Assembly: GCF_001922345.1 (NCBI RefSeq)
Contig: NZ_CP018812.1
Location: forward strand, 2,604,001-2,668,000
DNA length: 64,000 bases
Source of the DNA: Paraburkholderia sp. SOS3
GTDB lineage: Bacteria; Pseudomonadota; Gammaproteobacteria; Burkholderiales; Burkholderiaceae
Reading direction: 5' to 3'
A program made the position numbers and the translations under genes. This document shows, one piece after another, positions 9,683 through 18,773 of this stretch. Position 1 is the first letter of the stretch, and each line of letters begins with the position of its first letter. The notes under the pieces are model-generated. The model searched no databases. It was not told the origin of the DNA and saw nothing but the letters and a program-made list of their open reading frames with translations.

Positions 9683-10017
9683 CTATCTAACCGTTCTCTG
9701 CCCGTCGCGTTTCTGCCGCTCTCCCCTTAACGGCACTCCACGCACCCCGCCCGCCTTTATTCCGGTTTTTCCTGTCGAACCGCAACGCTTTGGTGATTCC
9801 CCGATCGCCCGCACGGGATTGCGCCAATCAAGGAATTCACGAAGATGTGCGCCCCGAATTTGTTCATATAAACTCCGCACAACTATCGAGGTTGTCCCTG
9901 CTGCCCGCGCGGCCGATTCATGTTTACAATCCGCCGCGTGGCTGTCCCGGACCGGCAGCCGCCTGACCGGCAGTCTTCTTCGACAACAACGACTCAACCC
10001 GACGAGAGAATCGGCAC
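9683..10017. other. Intergenic region upstream of the purine permease
   Basis: This 335-bp stretch holds no credible gene. A TACAAT hexamer at 9925-9930 could be a -10 element for the permease, but no matching -35 is evident. I looked for a purine riboswitch (conserved UAUA-type core and paired loops) and saw none. Confidence 0.5.
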
Positions 10018-11319
10018 ATGGACTCCGTAAAACGGTATTTCGGCTTCGACGAAGCAGGCACGAACCTGCGCACGGAAGTACTCGCAGGCGTGACCACCTT
10101 CCTGACGATGGCCTACATCATCTTCGTCAACCCCGCGATTCTCGGCGACGCCGGCATGCCGAAAGACTCCGTGTTCGTCGCGACCTGCATCGTCGCGGCG
10201 CTCGCGTCCATCATCATGGGTCTCTACGCGAACTATCCGATCGCGCTCGCGCCGGGCATGGGACTCAACGCCTATTTCGCGTACACGGTCGTCAAGGGCA
10301 TGCACTTTCCGTGGCAAGCGGCACTCGGCGCCGTGTTCATTTCCGGGTGCCTTTTCATGATCGTCACGCTGTTCCGTGTGCGCGAGGTGATCGTCAACGG
10401 CATTCCGCATTCGATCCGCATCGCGATTACCGGCGGCATCGGGCTCTTTCTCGCCATCATCTCGCTGAAGTCCGCCGGCATCGTCACCGGCAATCCGGCC
10501 ACGCTCGTCACGCTTGGCAATCTTCATGACGCGCATGCCGTGCTCGCCATCGTCGGCTTTTTCGCGATCGTCACGCTCGATTATCTGCGCATCCGCGGTG
10601 CGATTCTGATCGGCATCGTCGGCGTCACGGTGTTGAGCTTTTTCTTCGGCGGCAACGAGTTTCACGGCATCGTGTCGATGCCGCCGTCGATCGAACCGAC
10701 GCTGTTCAAGCTCGACATTCGCGGCGCGCTATCGACCGGCGTGCTCAATGTCGTGCTCGTCTTCTTTCTGGTCGAACTGTTCGATGCGACAGGCACGCTG
10801 ATGGGCGTCGCCAACCGCGCGGGGCTGCTCGTGCACGGCAAGATGCACCGGCTCAACCGCGCGCTGCTCGCGGACAGCACCGCGATTCTCGCGGGCTCGG
10901 TGCTCGGCACGTCGTCGACGACCGCGTATATCGAAAGCGCGTCCGGCGTGCAGGCGGGCGGCCGCACCGGCGCGACGGCGCTCACCGTCGCCGTGCTGTT
11001 CCTGCTGAGCCTCTTCTTCGCTCCGCTCGCCGGTGTCGTGCCGGCTTATGCGACGGCGCCCGCGCTGCTCTATGTGTCGTGCCTGATGCTGCGCGAGATG
11101 GCCGACCTGCCGTGGGACGATGCGACCGAGGTCGTGCCCGCCGCGCTCACCGCATTGCTGATGCCGTTCACCTATTCGATCGCGAATGGCGTCGCGTTCG
11201 GCTTTATCTCCTATGCAGGACTCAAGCTGCTGACGGGACAGGCGCGGCAAGTGAAGCCCGTCGTATGGATCATCGCGGCGGTCTTCCTGCTGCGCTTTTT
11301 CTACCTCGGCGCGGAATAG
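10018..11319 (+). CDS. NCS2 purine permease, AzgA/GhxP type
   Basis: A 433-aa inner-membrane transporter of the AzgA-like branch of the nucleobase-cation symporters. The N-terminus (FGFDEAGTNLRTEVLAGVTT, then FLTMAYIIFVNPAIL) and GPGMG-type motif APGMGLNAYFAY near residues 79-90 are diagnostic. GTSSTTAYIESASGVQAGGR near residues 300-320 is the substrate-site motif of guanine/hypoxanthine/adenine permeases. About 12-14 hydrophobic segments are visible. CGAGAG before the ATG may serve as ribosome site. It probably imports adenine, guanine or hypoxanthine with protons; the exact base cannot be told from sequence. Confidence 0.92.
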   Translation: MDSVKRYFGFDEAGTNLRTEVLAGVTTFLTMAYIIFVNPAILGDAGMPKDSVFVATCIVAALASIIMGLYANYPIALAPGMGLNAYFAYTVVKGMHFPWQAALGAVFISGCLFMIVTLFRVREVIVNGIPHSIRIAITGGIGLFLAIISLKSAGIVTGNPATLVTLGNLHDAHAVLAIVGFFAIVTLDYLRIRGAILIGIVGVTVLSFFFGGNEFHGIVSMPPSIEPTLFKLDIRGALSTGVLNVVLVFFLVELFDATGTLMGVANRAGLLVHGKMHRLNRALLADSTAILAGSVLGTSSTTAYIESASGVQAGGRTGATALTVAVLFLLSLFFAPLAGVVPAYATAPALLYVSCLMLREMADLPWDDATEVVPAALTALLMPFTYSIANGVAFGFISYAGLKLLTGQARQVKPVVWIIAAVFLLRFFYLGAE

Positions 11320-11394
11320 CCGCGGCCGGCCTGTCTGTCGCTTCGGTTGCCACGACCATTCGTTACAGGAACAAGATCCATCAAGGAGCAGTGC

Positions 11395-11925
11395 ATGTCC
11401 GCTTACACGACGCAGGAACGCTATTCAAGGCCTGCGATCTTTTTTCATTGGGCCATTTTTCTGCTGGTCGCGACTGCCTTCCTTGCGATCGAAATTCGCG
11501 GACCGAAAGGCAGCGACAGCCGCACGCTATGGACTGCCGTGCACATGTGGGCCGGCGCGCTCGTGCTCTCTCTCGCCGTGTTGCGGCTGCTGTGGCGCCT
11601 GTGGCACGGCGTGCCCGCCGAAGTGGAAACGAATGCGCTATTGACCTTTCTCGCGCGGCTCGTTCATCTCGCGCTTTATCTGTTTATCTTCGCGCAGCCG
11701 CTGCTCGGCATTCTGATGATCAACGCCGGCGGTCATCCGGTCACGCTTGCCGGCACGAACCTTCAGATCGTGCTCGTGGGCGCCGACCCCGGCGCGCGGC
11801 ACGCGCTGCACGACGCGCACGTGTGGCTCGGCAATGCGTTCTACTGGGTGATTGGTCTACATGCGCTGGCGGCGATCGCGCATCAGGTGCTGTTCAGGGA
11901 TCGCACGCTGCAGCGAATGATGTAG
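11395..11925 (+). CDS. Cytochrome b561-family protein
   Basis: A 176-aa four-helix membrane cytochrome. Helices lie at about residues 14-32, 48-66, 90-108 and 145-163. Histidines suited to bind two b-type haems are seen at FFHW in helix 1, HMWAG in helix 2, HLALYLF in helix 3 and GLHALAAIAHQ in helix 4. AAGGAG ahead of the ATG at 11395 fixes the start. Such proteins (CybB/YodB group) oxidise ubiquinol and, in E. coli CybB, reduce superoxide. There is no obvious redox partner beside it; the purine permease is 75 bp upstream and the DUF1488 gene converges 12 bp downstream. Confidence 0.9.
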   Translation: MSAYTTQERYSRPAIFFHWAIFLLVATAFLAIEIRGPKGSDSRTLWTAVHMWAGALVLSLAVLRLLWRLWHGVPAEVETNALLTFLARLVHLALYLFIFAQPLLGILMINAGGHPVTLAGTNLQIVLVGADPGARHALHDAHVWLGNAFYWVIGLHALAAIAHQVLFRDRTLQRMM

Positions 11926-11937
11926 CGTGCGCGCCGG

Positions 11938-12228
11938 CTACGAGCGAACGTTCGCCTCGTAGAACCGCACATAGCCGCTGCGCAACACCGCGCATTGCGC
12001 GCGCGTCTCCGAGAGCAGCCGGCGCGTCGCGGCTTCGATACGCGAGCGGTGCGCATCGAACGCGCCCAGCATGTCTTCGATGCGCGGCGACGCCGCGCCG
12101 AAATGGTCTTCGAGCGCCTCGGCCGTAATCGTGCACTCCACCCGTTCACCATCGACCATCGCCGTAAAAGCCAGGGTCAGCTCTCGCCCCGAATATTGAG
12201 GGGGCACGTTCGGGAAAATGATCTGCAT
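11938..12228 (-). CDS. DUF1488 family protein
   Basis: A 96-aa soluble protein. The N-terminal part (MQIIFPN, then LTLAFTAMVDGERVECTITAEALEDHFGA) matches the DUF1488 pattern of a small beta-rich domain found across beta- and gamma-proteobacteria. The C-terminal helix (FDAHRSRIEAATRRLL) is also typical. No function is established for the family. The gene stands alone, convergent with the cytochrome b561 gene. Confidence 0.8.
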   Translation of the reverse strand: MQIIFPNVPPQYSGRELTLAFTAMVDGERVECTITAEALEDHFGAASPRIEDMLGAFDAHRSRIEAATRRLLSETRAQCAVLRSGYVRFYEANVRS

Positions 12229-12790
12229 GGGAATCGCCTGCCGGGTGGAACGTCATTGCCGTGGCCGCGCCTGCCCTTCGAGTGCCTCCGTCTAAAACGC
12301 AGGCGCGGGTCGAACCGCCGCGGACTGTGCGCGAGCGCACGCCCGAAACGATTTCATTCACTTTAGACGACTTCCGCCGTGCCGCAAGTTTTCCGTTGAC
12401 GCACACCATCGCGGTGCCTGAAGCGAGCAAAACAAGCCCTGCCGCGGTGCAAAAAGCGCCTGACGCGTCGCGCGGACGGTTCAAGTGTCCTGCTTCAACA
12501 GGCAGAGCGCGCGACGGGAAGTCGACCGCCGGGCCGGTCGCCGTTGCCCGCCCAAAGCGCCAGCGTCTACGCGTAACGGCGAATCAACGCATAACACTTC
12601 TAACGAGCGGCTCTGTCTGCGCGGGAAACACCAGCTTCCCAGGCTTGCCGTGCCGAATGGCCGCAGCGTCCTGTAAGATGACCACTGACCGGCAATCGTA
12701 TGCTGCAGTGCCAAATAAATGGCATGAAGACACGACGAAGCCGCCCGCTGCCACGCGGACGCGGCTTTGCATTCCACCGGAGACAAGCCT
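12229..12790. other. Long intergenic region upstream of the sigma-54 activator
   Basis: This 562-bp stretch is open in several frames on both strands, but none of the translations looks like protein (Arg/Ala-rich, no motif, no ribosome site). A 7-bp inverted repeat, AAGCCGC (12738-12744) and GCGGCTT (12761-12767), lies just before the regulator start and could be a weak terminator or operator. No -24/-12 promoter was found. Confidence 0.5.
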
Positions 12791-14830
12791 GTGAATCATC
12801 GTCCCGCTGCTGGACACCCTGCTGGGCAGGTCGTCGGGCAACCCGCTGCTCGACTCGACGTGATCGCCCAGGCGCACGCGCGCTCGCGCGATTTCGGTCT
12901 GCATGCGCATGAGGCGCCGGATTTCCATCCGCTGCGGCATACGCAGTTGCAGGACATCGTCGAACGCAACCAGTCGCTCTACTCGCATGCGCTGCCGGTC
13001 ATGGAAACGCTGCATGCGCAAATCGTCGATACGCAAAGCATGGTGCTGTTGACCGACAGCAACGGCGTGATCCTGCACAGCCTCGGCGACAGCGACTTCG
13101 TCGAGAAAGCGCGACGGGTGGCGCTATGCCCCGGCGTATCGTGGGCCGAGGCCGATCGCGGTACGAACGCAATCGGCACCGCGCTCGCGGACGGGCGGCC
13201 GACCGTCGTGCACGGCGGCGAACATTTTCTGCATGCGAACCGCGTCCTCAGCTGCTCGTGCGCGCCGATTGCCGACCCATACGGCCATACGATCGGCACA
13301 CTCGACGTGAGCGGCGATACGCGCGGCTTTCACAAACACACGCTTGCGCTCGTGCGGATGTCCGCGCAGATCATCGAGAATCATCTGTTTGCGAACCAGT
13401 TTGCCGACGCCGTGCGGGTGCGCTTCCATGCGCGAGCGGAATTCATCGGCACGCTGTTCGAAGGACTCGCTGCGTTCTCGCGCGACGGTTGCTTTCTCTC
13501 TGCGAATCGCAGCGCGCTATTCCAGTTCGGACGGCCGCTCGCCGCGCTCGAGCGGCTGCCGTTCGACGCGCTGTTCGGCGCGCCGTTCTCGGCGCTCGTC
13601 AGCGAAGCGGAGCACGCGCCCGGCGAATGCATGACGCTAACCCTGCCAAGCGGCGTGCGCGTTGTTGCGCGAGCCGAATGTCGTGCGCGGCCTGCGTTCA
13701 GCGCCGGCGCATCGAGTGACCACGACCGCGACCGCCGCCGCGATCCCGGCGGCTGCGCATCGGCCAAAGCGCCGGCCGGCGCGGGGCGCGTACGCCCTGA
13801 ACCGCATGCGGTGAGCTTCGCGACGCTCGATACCGGGGACGCGAGAATGGCCGAGGTTCTGCGCCGGGTCGAAAAGATCGGCGGCCGCGACATTGCGCTG
13901 CTCGTACTCGGCAAAACCGGCACCGGCAAGGAATGGCTTGCCCGCGCGTTTCATTACGAGTCGCCGCGCCGCGCGGCGCCATTCGTTGCCGTCAATTGCG
14001 CATCGCTGCCCGACACGCTGATCGAAGCGGAACTGTTCGGCTACGAGGACGGCGCCTTCACCGGCGCACGCAAGCGCGGCAACGTCGGCAAGATCGTGCA
14101 GGCCGACGGCGGCACGCTCTTTCTCGATGAAATCGGCGATATGCCGCTCGCGCAGCAGGTGCGGCTGATGCGCGTGCTGCAGGAGCGCGCGGTCGTCCCG
14201 CTCGGCGGCACGCGGGCGATCCCGGTCGATCTGAGGATCATTTGCGCGACGCATCGCAACCTGCGCGCGATGATCGACGCGGGCACGTTCCGCGAAGACC
14301 TGTATTACCGGATCAACGGCCTCGCCGTCACCTTGCCGGCCTTGTGCGAGCGCTCTGATTTGCCGACGCTCGTCGAAAGGATGCTGTTACAGCAGCAACG
14401 TGAGGAACCGCGCACTCCATCGCGCGTGCATCGCGACGTACTGGAACTGTTCGGCCGTTGCCTATGGCCCGGCAATCTGCGGCAACTGTCGAACGTACTG
14501 CGCACGGCCGGCATCATGGCGGAAGGCGCGCACGCAATCGGCATCGAGCATCTGCCCGAGGATTTTCTCGAAGACCATGCCGCGGCGCAAAGACGGGAAC
14601 TCGACGGCCAGGAAGCCGCCTTCGCCGTCGAGGACGATGCCGCGTTGCGCGCGCAGTCGACGTGTTCTTCCCGCTCCGCGGAACGCCCCGCCCGCATGAC
14701 CGAATGGCAGGCCGCGCTCATCGAGCAGACGCTGACGCGGCATGGCGGCAACATCTCCGCCGCGTCGCGCGAACTGGGACTCGCGCGCAACACGGTGTAC
14801 CGCTATCTGCGTATGCGCGGCGCGCACTGA
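12791..14830 (+). CDS. Sigma-54-dependent Fis-family activator, AcoR-like
   Basis: A 679-aa enhancer-binding protein starting at GTG 12791, with GGAGA seven bases before it. The N-terminal region (about residues 60-190) is a GAF sensor (VLLTDSNGVIL, AEADRGTNAIGTAL), followed by a PAS-like part. The AAA+ domain has Walker A GKTGTGKE near residue 373, the sigma-54 contact loop GAFTGA near 420, and a Walker B LFLDEIGD. A Fis-type helix-turn-helix ends the protein (GGNISAASRELGLARNTVYRYL). The domain order equals AcoR, the acetoin regulator, but no acetoin genes are nearby. The closest same-strand gene is the iron exporter 27 bp downstream. The usual Walker A glutamate (GETGTGKE) is lysine here, which is tolerated in some members. 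Confidence 0.93.
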   Translation: MNHRPAAGHPAGQVVGQPAARLDVIAQAHARSRDFGLHAHEAPDFHPLRHTQLQDIVERNQSLYSHALPVMETLHAQIVDTQSMVLLTDSNGVILHSLGDSDFVEKARRVALCPGVSWAEADRGTNAIGTALADGRPTVVHGGEHFLHANRVLSCSCAPIADPYGHTIGTLDVSGDTRGFHKHTLALVRMSAQIIENHLFANQFADAVRVRFHARAEFIGTLFEGLAAFSRDGCFLSANRSALFQFGRPLAALERLPFDALFGAPFSALVSEAEHAPGECMTLTLPSGVRVVARAECRARPAFSAGASSDHDRDRRRDPGGCASAKAPAGAGRVRPEPHAVSFATLDTGDARMAEVLRRVEKIGGRDIALLVLGKTGTGKEWLARAFHYESPRRAAPFVAVNCASLPDTLIEAELFGYEDGAFTGARKRGNVGKIVQADGGTLFLDEIGDMPLAQQVRLMRVLQERAVVPLGGTRAIPVDLRIICATHRNLRAMIDAGTFREDLYYRINGLAVTLPALCERSDLPTLVERMLLQQQREEPRTPSRVHRDVLELFGRCLWPGNLRQLSNVLRTAGIMAEGAHAIGIEHLPEDFLEDHAAAQRRELDGQEAAFAVEDDAALRAQSTCSSRSAERPARMTEWQAALIEQTLTRHGGNISAASRELGLARNTVYRYLRMRGAH

Positions 14831-14857
14831 GCGCACTGCGCCCCAGATCGACCGACA

Positions 14858-16024
14858 ATGGCCACGCATCACGAACTCAAACGGTTCCGCACGAACCTGG
14901 CCGACGAACTTGACAGCGCCGCGCTATACGACACGCTCGCCCGCGTCGAGAAAGACCCGGCGCGCCGCGCCGTATTTGCGCAGCTGGCCGGCGCGGAGCG
15001 CGAGCACGCGAACATCTGGCTCGACAAACTGCGCGCGAGCGGCGAGCGCGTGCGGACACACCGTCAGAGTGCGAAGACTTACCTGATGCGCGCGTTGATC
15101 CATACGCTCGGACCGTCGTCCGTGCTGCCGGCGCTCGCGGCCGCGGAAACCGCGGACCGCGACAAGTACGCGCATCAGCCCGACGCCGCACAGCTTTCGG
15201 CGGACGAGCAGCGTCATGCGGCAGTGATGGAGGCCGTCGTCGCACAAGACATGCAGCGCGCAAGAAGGCTGCTGGCCACGCGCGCGCGTCGGCACTTCAC
15301 GCCTTCGGTCGCGCGCGCGGTCGAAGCGGAGCCCTGGCACAAGGGCGTCGCATCGGGCAACGAACTGCGCGCCGCTGTGCTCGGCGCAAACGACGGACTC
15401 GTGTCGAACTTCTGCCTGATCATGGGCATCGCGGGCGCGGGCACCGGCAATAAGGCCATCATGCTGACCGGCTTCGCCGGCCTGATCGCGGGCGCGTGCT
15501 CGATGGCGCTCGGCGAATGGCTGTCGGTCACGAATGCCCGCGAACTCGCGCGCGCGCAGATCGCAAAGGAAGCGGACGAGCTCGAGCATGCACCCGATGC
15601 GGAACGCCGCGAGCTTGCGATGATCTACGAGGCGAAAGGCATCGACCGCGCAGAAGCGAACCGTGTTGCCGAGCAAATCATGCGCGACAAGCAGAAGGCG
15701 CTCGACACGCTGACGCGCGAAGAGTTGGGTATCGACCCAGCGGAACTCGGCGGCAATCCGTGGTCCGCAGCGGGGATGTCGTTCTGTCTGTTTTCGCTCG
15801 GCGCGCTTTTTCCCGTGCTGCCGTTTCTCTGGGCGCAAGGCAGCGCCGCAATCGCGCAATGCGTGGCACTCAGCGCCTTCGCACTCGCGGCGGTCGGCGT
15901 GTTCACATCGCTTTTCAACGGTCGTGGTGCCGCGTTTTCAGCGATGCGCCAGATCGTGATTGGACTCGTTGCGGCTGCGTTCACCTTTGGGGTTGGGCAT
16001 TTGCTGGGCGTGTCGATTTCGTGA
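14858..16024 (+). CDS. MbfA-like ferritin-domain/VIT1 iron exporter
   Basis: A 388-aa fusion. Residues about 5-150 are a rubrerythrin/ferritin-like four-helix domain with Glu and His metal ligands (GAEREH near residue 48, AAETADRDKY, DEQRH near 116). Residues about 165-388 are a VIT1/CCC1 membrane domain (ELRAAVLGANDGLVSNFCLI, ACSMALGEWLSV, five hydrophobic helices). This architecture matches MbfA, the membrane-bound ferritin of Bradyrhizobium and Agrobacterium, which exports iron and protects against peroxide. The start is the first ATG after the regulator stop, 27 bp away, with no clear ribosome site, so expression coupled to the upstream gene is possible. Mn(II) transport is an alternative. 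Confidence 0.88.
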   Translation: MATHHELKRFRTNLADELDSAALYDTLARVEKDPARRAVFAQLAGAEREHANIWLDKLRASGERVRTHRQSAKTYLMRALIHTLGPSSVLPALAAAETADRDKYAHQPDAAQLSADEQRHAAVMEAVVAQDMQRARRLLATRARRHFTPSVARAVEAEPWHKGVASGNELRAAVLGANDGLVSNFCLIMGIAGAGTGNKAIMLTGFAGLIAGACSMALGEWLSVTNARELARAQIAKEADELEHAPDAERRELAMIYEAKGIDRAEANRVAEQIMRDKQKALDTLTREELGIDPAELGGNPWSAAGMSFCLFSLGALFPVLPFLWAQGSAAIAQCVALSAFALAAVGVFTSLFNGRGAAFSAMRQIVIGLVAAAFTFGVGHLLGVSIS

Positions 16025-16199
16025 TCTTGCGACCGCGGATTTTTTAACCCCGTCGCGGCGTCATCGTGCCATCGTGCCATTGGGTCGCGGTACGTGAAGA
16101 CGCAGCCGCGTGCAAGCCGGAGTTCCGTTAAACTCCGCTACGCTTGCTCAGCGCATGGCTTATGCGCCTCTCCGCCTACCCGTCCACCGGCTAATCGCA

Positions 16200-16499
16200 A
16201 TGCTCGACCCTGACACGACGCACACGGTCCTTATAGAACCGCTCGGACGCACGTTCGAGGCACCCGAGTCGTTGACCGTGCTCGAAGCGGCCGCCTTCGC
16301 CGGTTTGCGTCTGCCGCGCTCATGCCGCAATGGCACATGCCGCACCTGCCTGTGCAAAATGACGTCGGGCAGCGTGCGCTATCAGATCGAATGGCCCGGC
16401 GTCAGTGCCGAGGAAAAGGCAGAGGGCTATATCCTGCCGTGCGTGGCCATCGCCGAAAGCGATCTTGCAATCGAGGTGACGGGCGTGCAGGAGACGTGA
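16200..16499 (+). CDS. 2Fe-2S plant-type ferredoxin-like protein
   Basis: A small electron carrier of about 99 aa. PRSCRNGTCRTCLC gives the C-x4-C-x2-C part of a plant-type [2Fe-2S] motif, and the fourth cysteine is in YILPCVA near residue 84. EWPGVSAEEKAEGY between them is typical of stand-alone Burkholderiaceae ferredoxins. The start is uncertain: an in-frame ATG at 16155 would add 15 residues, and neither has a good ribosome site. No oxygenase or reductase partner is adjacent, so the acceptor is unknown. Confidence 0.87.
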   Translation: MLDPDTTHTVLIEPLGRTFEAPESLTVLEAAAFAGLRLPRSCRNGTCRTCLCKMTSGSVRYQIEWPGVSAEEKAEGYILPCVAIAESDLAIEVTGVQET

Positions 16500-16551
16500 G
16501 CGTCGGACCACTCGCGGCGCGGACCGCGAGTCGACCGATCTCGACGAAGAA

Positions 16552-16878
16552 TCAGAAGTCGAGCTGATCGGCAGTGATGTCAAGCGCGGCAGCGATTTTC
16601 TCGCGCGTGGATCGACGCAAACGGTCGCTGCTTTCCTGTTGCGCATAGGCCGATTGGCTAATGCCCAGCCGCTGCGCGACTTCGGACTGAGTCAAACCCA
16701 AATGCTCGCGCCACGCGCGTACAGGCGTCGCACCGTCAACCGTGCGACTCACCACATCATGAGGAATCAACCCGCGTTCGCCGCTGCGCTCGGCCAGATA
16801 CTGCATATACGGAATGACCACGAACGCCGGCGTACCATCAGCGCCCGTTATAAGTTGAATATTAGTAGGTGCGTTCAT
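16552..16878 (-). CDS. Antitoxin with Xre-type helix-turn-helix
   Basis: A 108-aa protein with two parts. The N-terminal 45 residues (IQLITGADGTPAFVVIPY) resemble the short Phd/YefM-like beta-alpha segment. Residues about 52-106 form an HTH_3 DNA-binding domain (LGLTQSEVAQRLGISQSAYA). It starts inside the toxin gene, overlapping by 17 bp, so the two are one operon in toxin-first order. It should bind and neutralise the RelE-type toxin and repress the promoter, as other Xre antitoxins do. Confidence 0.85.
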   Translation of the reverse strand: MNAPTNIQLITGADGTPAFVVIPYMQYLAERSGERGLIPHDVVSRTVDGATPVRAWREHLGLTQSEVAQRLGISQSAYAQQESSDRLRRSTREKIAAALDITADQLDF

Positions 16879-17125
16879 CGCGTTTCCTCACTTCTTCGAT
16901 CTCGACAACCTTGATTTCGCCGTCCCAGTTGAACAACACCCGAAAGTCACCAATGCGAAGCCGGTAGCCATGCAAATGGTTCGTCAAATGCACGACATTC
17001 TGGCAAAGCGGCATGGACACCAGCGAAGCCACCCCATCGCGAATCGTGACTTGATGCTGGCGGTCTAGCTTGCGTAGCTGACGGGCCGCCTTCGCGGTCC
17101 AGTTAATCGAATTCAATGGATTCAT
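16862..17125 (-). CDS. RelE/ParE-superfamily toxin
   Basis: An 87-aa basic protein with the RelE fold pattern: IEFNSINWTAKAARQLRKLD-type N-terminus (NSINWTAKAARQLRKL), then a central GYRLRIGDFRVLFNWD strand pair and C-terminal VVEIEEVRKRDERTY. Basic residues in the last two strands fit an mRNA-cleaving or gyrase-targeting toxin. An in-frame ATG three codons earlier (17134) is also possible. The antitoxin gene follows with overlap. The upstream 340 bp is non-coding and short of clear landmarks, which is common for modules gained by transfer. Confidence 0.87.
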   Translation of the reverse strand: MNPLNSINWTAKAARQLRKLDRQHQVTIRDGVASLVSMPLCQNVVHLTNHLHGYRLRIGDFRVLFNWDGEIKVVEIEEVRKRDERTY

Positions 17126-17134
17126 TATAAGCAC

Positions 17135-17471
17135 AAAATAAGTTTTAGCAAAGGGGCCTTTCTCCTTCAGCCGTCTTTCCGGCGACGGTTCATAGCGGCA
17201 TGTCTGCCGCTGTCAGCTTTGATGGCTGACTTGCTGTTAGTGATGCAGATCGTCTGGGACGCTGACGTCGTGCCTGCTTCCTGGCGTCCGCATACTCGCC
17301 TATCGCACCTGTTTGCGGACCATACGAAAACTCTGAAAAGTGGCCGCAGCAGGAAGCGTTCGTATGGCGCGTCATTCGACCTCGACGGGCAACCTATAAT
17401 CGCCGGGTCGACACTCGACATCGCGACGCGACAACCCGCACATCACCCTGTTCAACCACACACAAACCCGC
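17135..17471. other. Intergenic region between toxin module and FAD enzyme
   Basis: This 337-bp stretch holds no credible gene. It is less GC-rich near the toxin start, where the module's promoter should lie on the minus strand. A short inverted repeat, GTCAGC (17212-17217) and GCTGAC (17225-17230), is visible. Short open frames in it show no recognisable protein. Confidence 0.5.
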
Positions 17472-18716
17472 ATGGACTTCGACGTCATCGTTCTCGGCGC
17501 CGGCATCATCGGCGTTTCATCGGCTGTGCATCTGCAGGACCGCGCGCTACGCGTCGCGCTCGTCGACCGCCGCGGTCCCGGCGAAGAAACGAGCTTCGGC
17601 AACGCGGGGCTCATCGAGCGTTCGTCGATCGTGCCGTATGGCTTTCCGCGCCAGCTGCGCACATTGCTGCGCTACGCACGCAATCGTTCCACCGATCTCT
17701 ACTGGGATTACCGGGCACTGCCGTCCTACGCCGGATGGCTAATGCGCTACTGGTGGGAATCGCAGCCGCAACGCCATGCGGCCGCCGCACGCGACATGCT
17801 GCCGCTCATCGGCGCGTGCATCGCCGAGCACGACGCCTTGATCGCACGCGCGGGCGCCGGCGCGCTCGTGTACGACGGCGGGTGGATCGAGGCATACCGC
17901 ACACCTGCCGCATTCGACAAGGAACGCGCAGCAGCGCAAGCCGACGCGCACGCGCACGGCCTGCGCGTCGAACCGCTCGATGCGGCCGCGCTACGCATCC
18001 GCGAGCCGGGCGTCGGCGCAGACATCTGCGGCGGTTTGCACTGGCGCGATCCGAAAAGCGTGCGCAGCCCGGGTGCGCTCGTGAAAAGCTACGCGCGGCT
18101 TTTCGAAAGCACCGGTGGGATATTCATCAACGGCGACGCAACCACGCTGCGCGCGGAAGGCGGCGCATGGACTGTCGAAACGGCATCCGGGCGACTCAGC
18201 GCACCCAACGTCGTGGTTGCGCTCGGCCCATGGTCGGATCTGGTGTTCGAGCCGCTCGGGTATCGCATTCCGCTGCGCGCGAAGCGCGGCTACCACATGC
18301 ACTACCGGCCGACGCGCACACCGTTGTCGGTGCCTGTCGTCGATATCGAGTGCGGCTATGTCGTGGCGCCGATGGAAAACGGCCGGCTGCGCGTCACGAC
18401 CGGCACCGAGCTTGCGACGCGCGGCAGCCCGCCCACCGGCATTCAGCTTGCGCGTGTCGAGCCGCTCGCGCGCGCTGCGTTCGGCATCGGCGATCGGCTC
18501 GATGCGGCGCCCTGGCTCGGCATGCGCCCGTGCACGCCGGACATGCGGCCTGTGATCGGGCCCGCGCCGCGGCATCGCGGTTTGTGGTTCGCATTCGGCC
18601 ATAACCATCATGGGCTCACGCTCGGCCCCGTCACCGGCCGGCTGCTTGCCGAAATGATGACCGGCTCCAGGCCGTTTACCGACCCACGGCCGTATCGCGT
18701 CGAACGCTTCGGCTAA
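17472..18716 (+). CDS. FAD-dependent D-amino-acid dehydrogenase-like oxidoreductase (DAO family)
   Basis: A 414-aa flavoenzyme. DVIVLGAGIIGVSSAVHL (residues 4-21) is the FAD-binding Rossmann motif, followed by the DAO-type GPGEETSFGNAG segment that holds the flavin. The C-terminal GLWFAFGHNHHGLTLGPVTGRLLAEM is the family's closing FAD contact. It resembles DadA and related enzymes that oxidise D-amino acids, sarcosine-like amines or similar. The family uses FAD and passes electrons to the membrane or oxygen. No dehydrogenase partner or racemase lies beside it. The exact substrate is not visible. Confidence 0.87.
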   Translation: MDFDVIVLGAGIIGVSSAVHLQDRALRVALVDRRGPGEETSFGNAGLIERSSIVPYGFPRQLRTLLRYARNRSTDLYWDYRALPSYAGWLMRYWWESQPQRHAAAARDMLPLIGACIAEHDALIARAGAGALVYDGGWIEAYRTPAAFDKERAAAQADAHAHGLRVEPLDAAALRIREPGVGADICGGLHWRDPKSVRSPGALVKSYARLFESTGGIFINGDATTLRAEGGAWTVETASGRLSAPNVVVALGPWSDLVFEPLGYRIPLRAKRGYHMHYRPTRTPLSVPVVDIECGYVVAPMENGRLRVTTGTELATRGSPPTGIQLARVEPLARAAFGIGDRLDAAPWLGMRPCTPDMRPVIGPAPRHRGLWFAFGHNHHGLTLGPVTGRLLAEMMTGSRPFTDPRPYRVERFG

Positions 18717-18773
18717 GGTCGCGAGTGCCGCCTCGTAACGTCGCCGGCTGCGCGGCCGCAGCGCGAAAGTTCG

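Noticed and set aside
9683..10017. Purine riboswitch upstream of the purine permease
   Set aside because: No conserved core or paired loop motifs were found.
12146..12484. A 112-codon minus-strand frame upstream of the DUF1488 gene
   Set aside because: It overlaps the DUF1488 start in another frame and shows no family features, although one segment is hydrophobic.
17135..17471. Insertion-sequence remnant beside the toxin module
   Set aside because: No transposase fragment or terminal repeat pair could be identified; only a 6-bp inverted repeat is visible.
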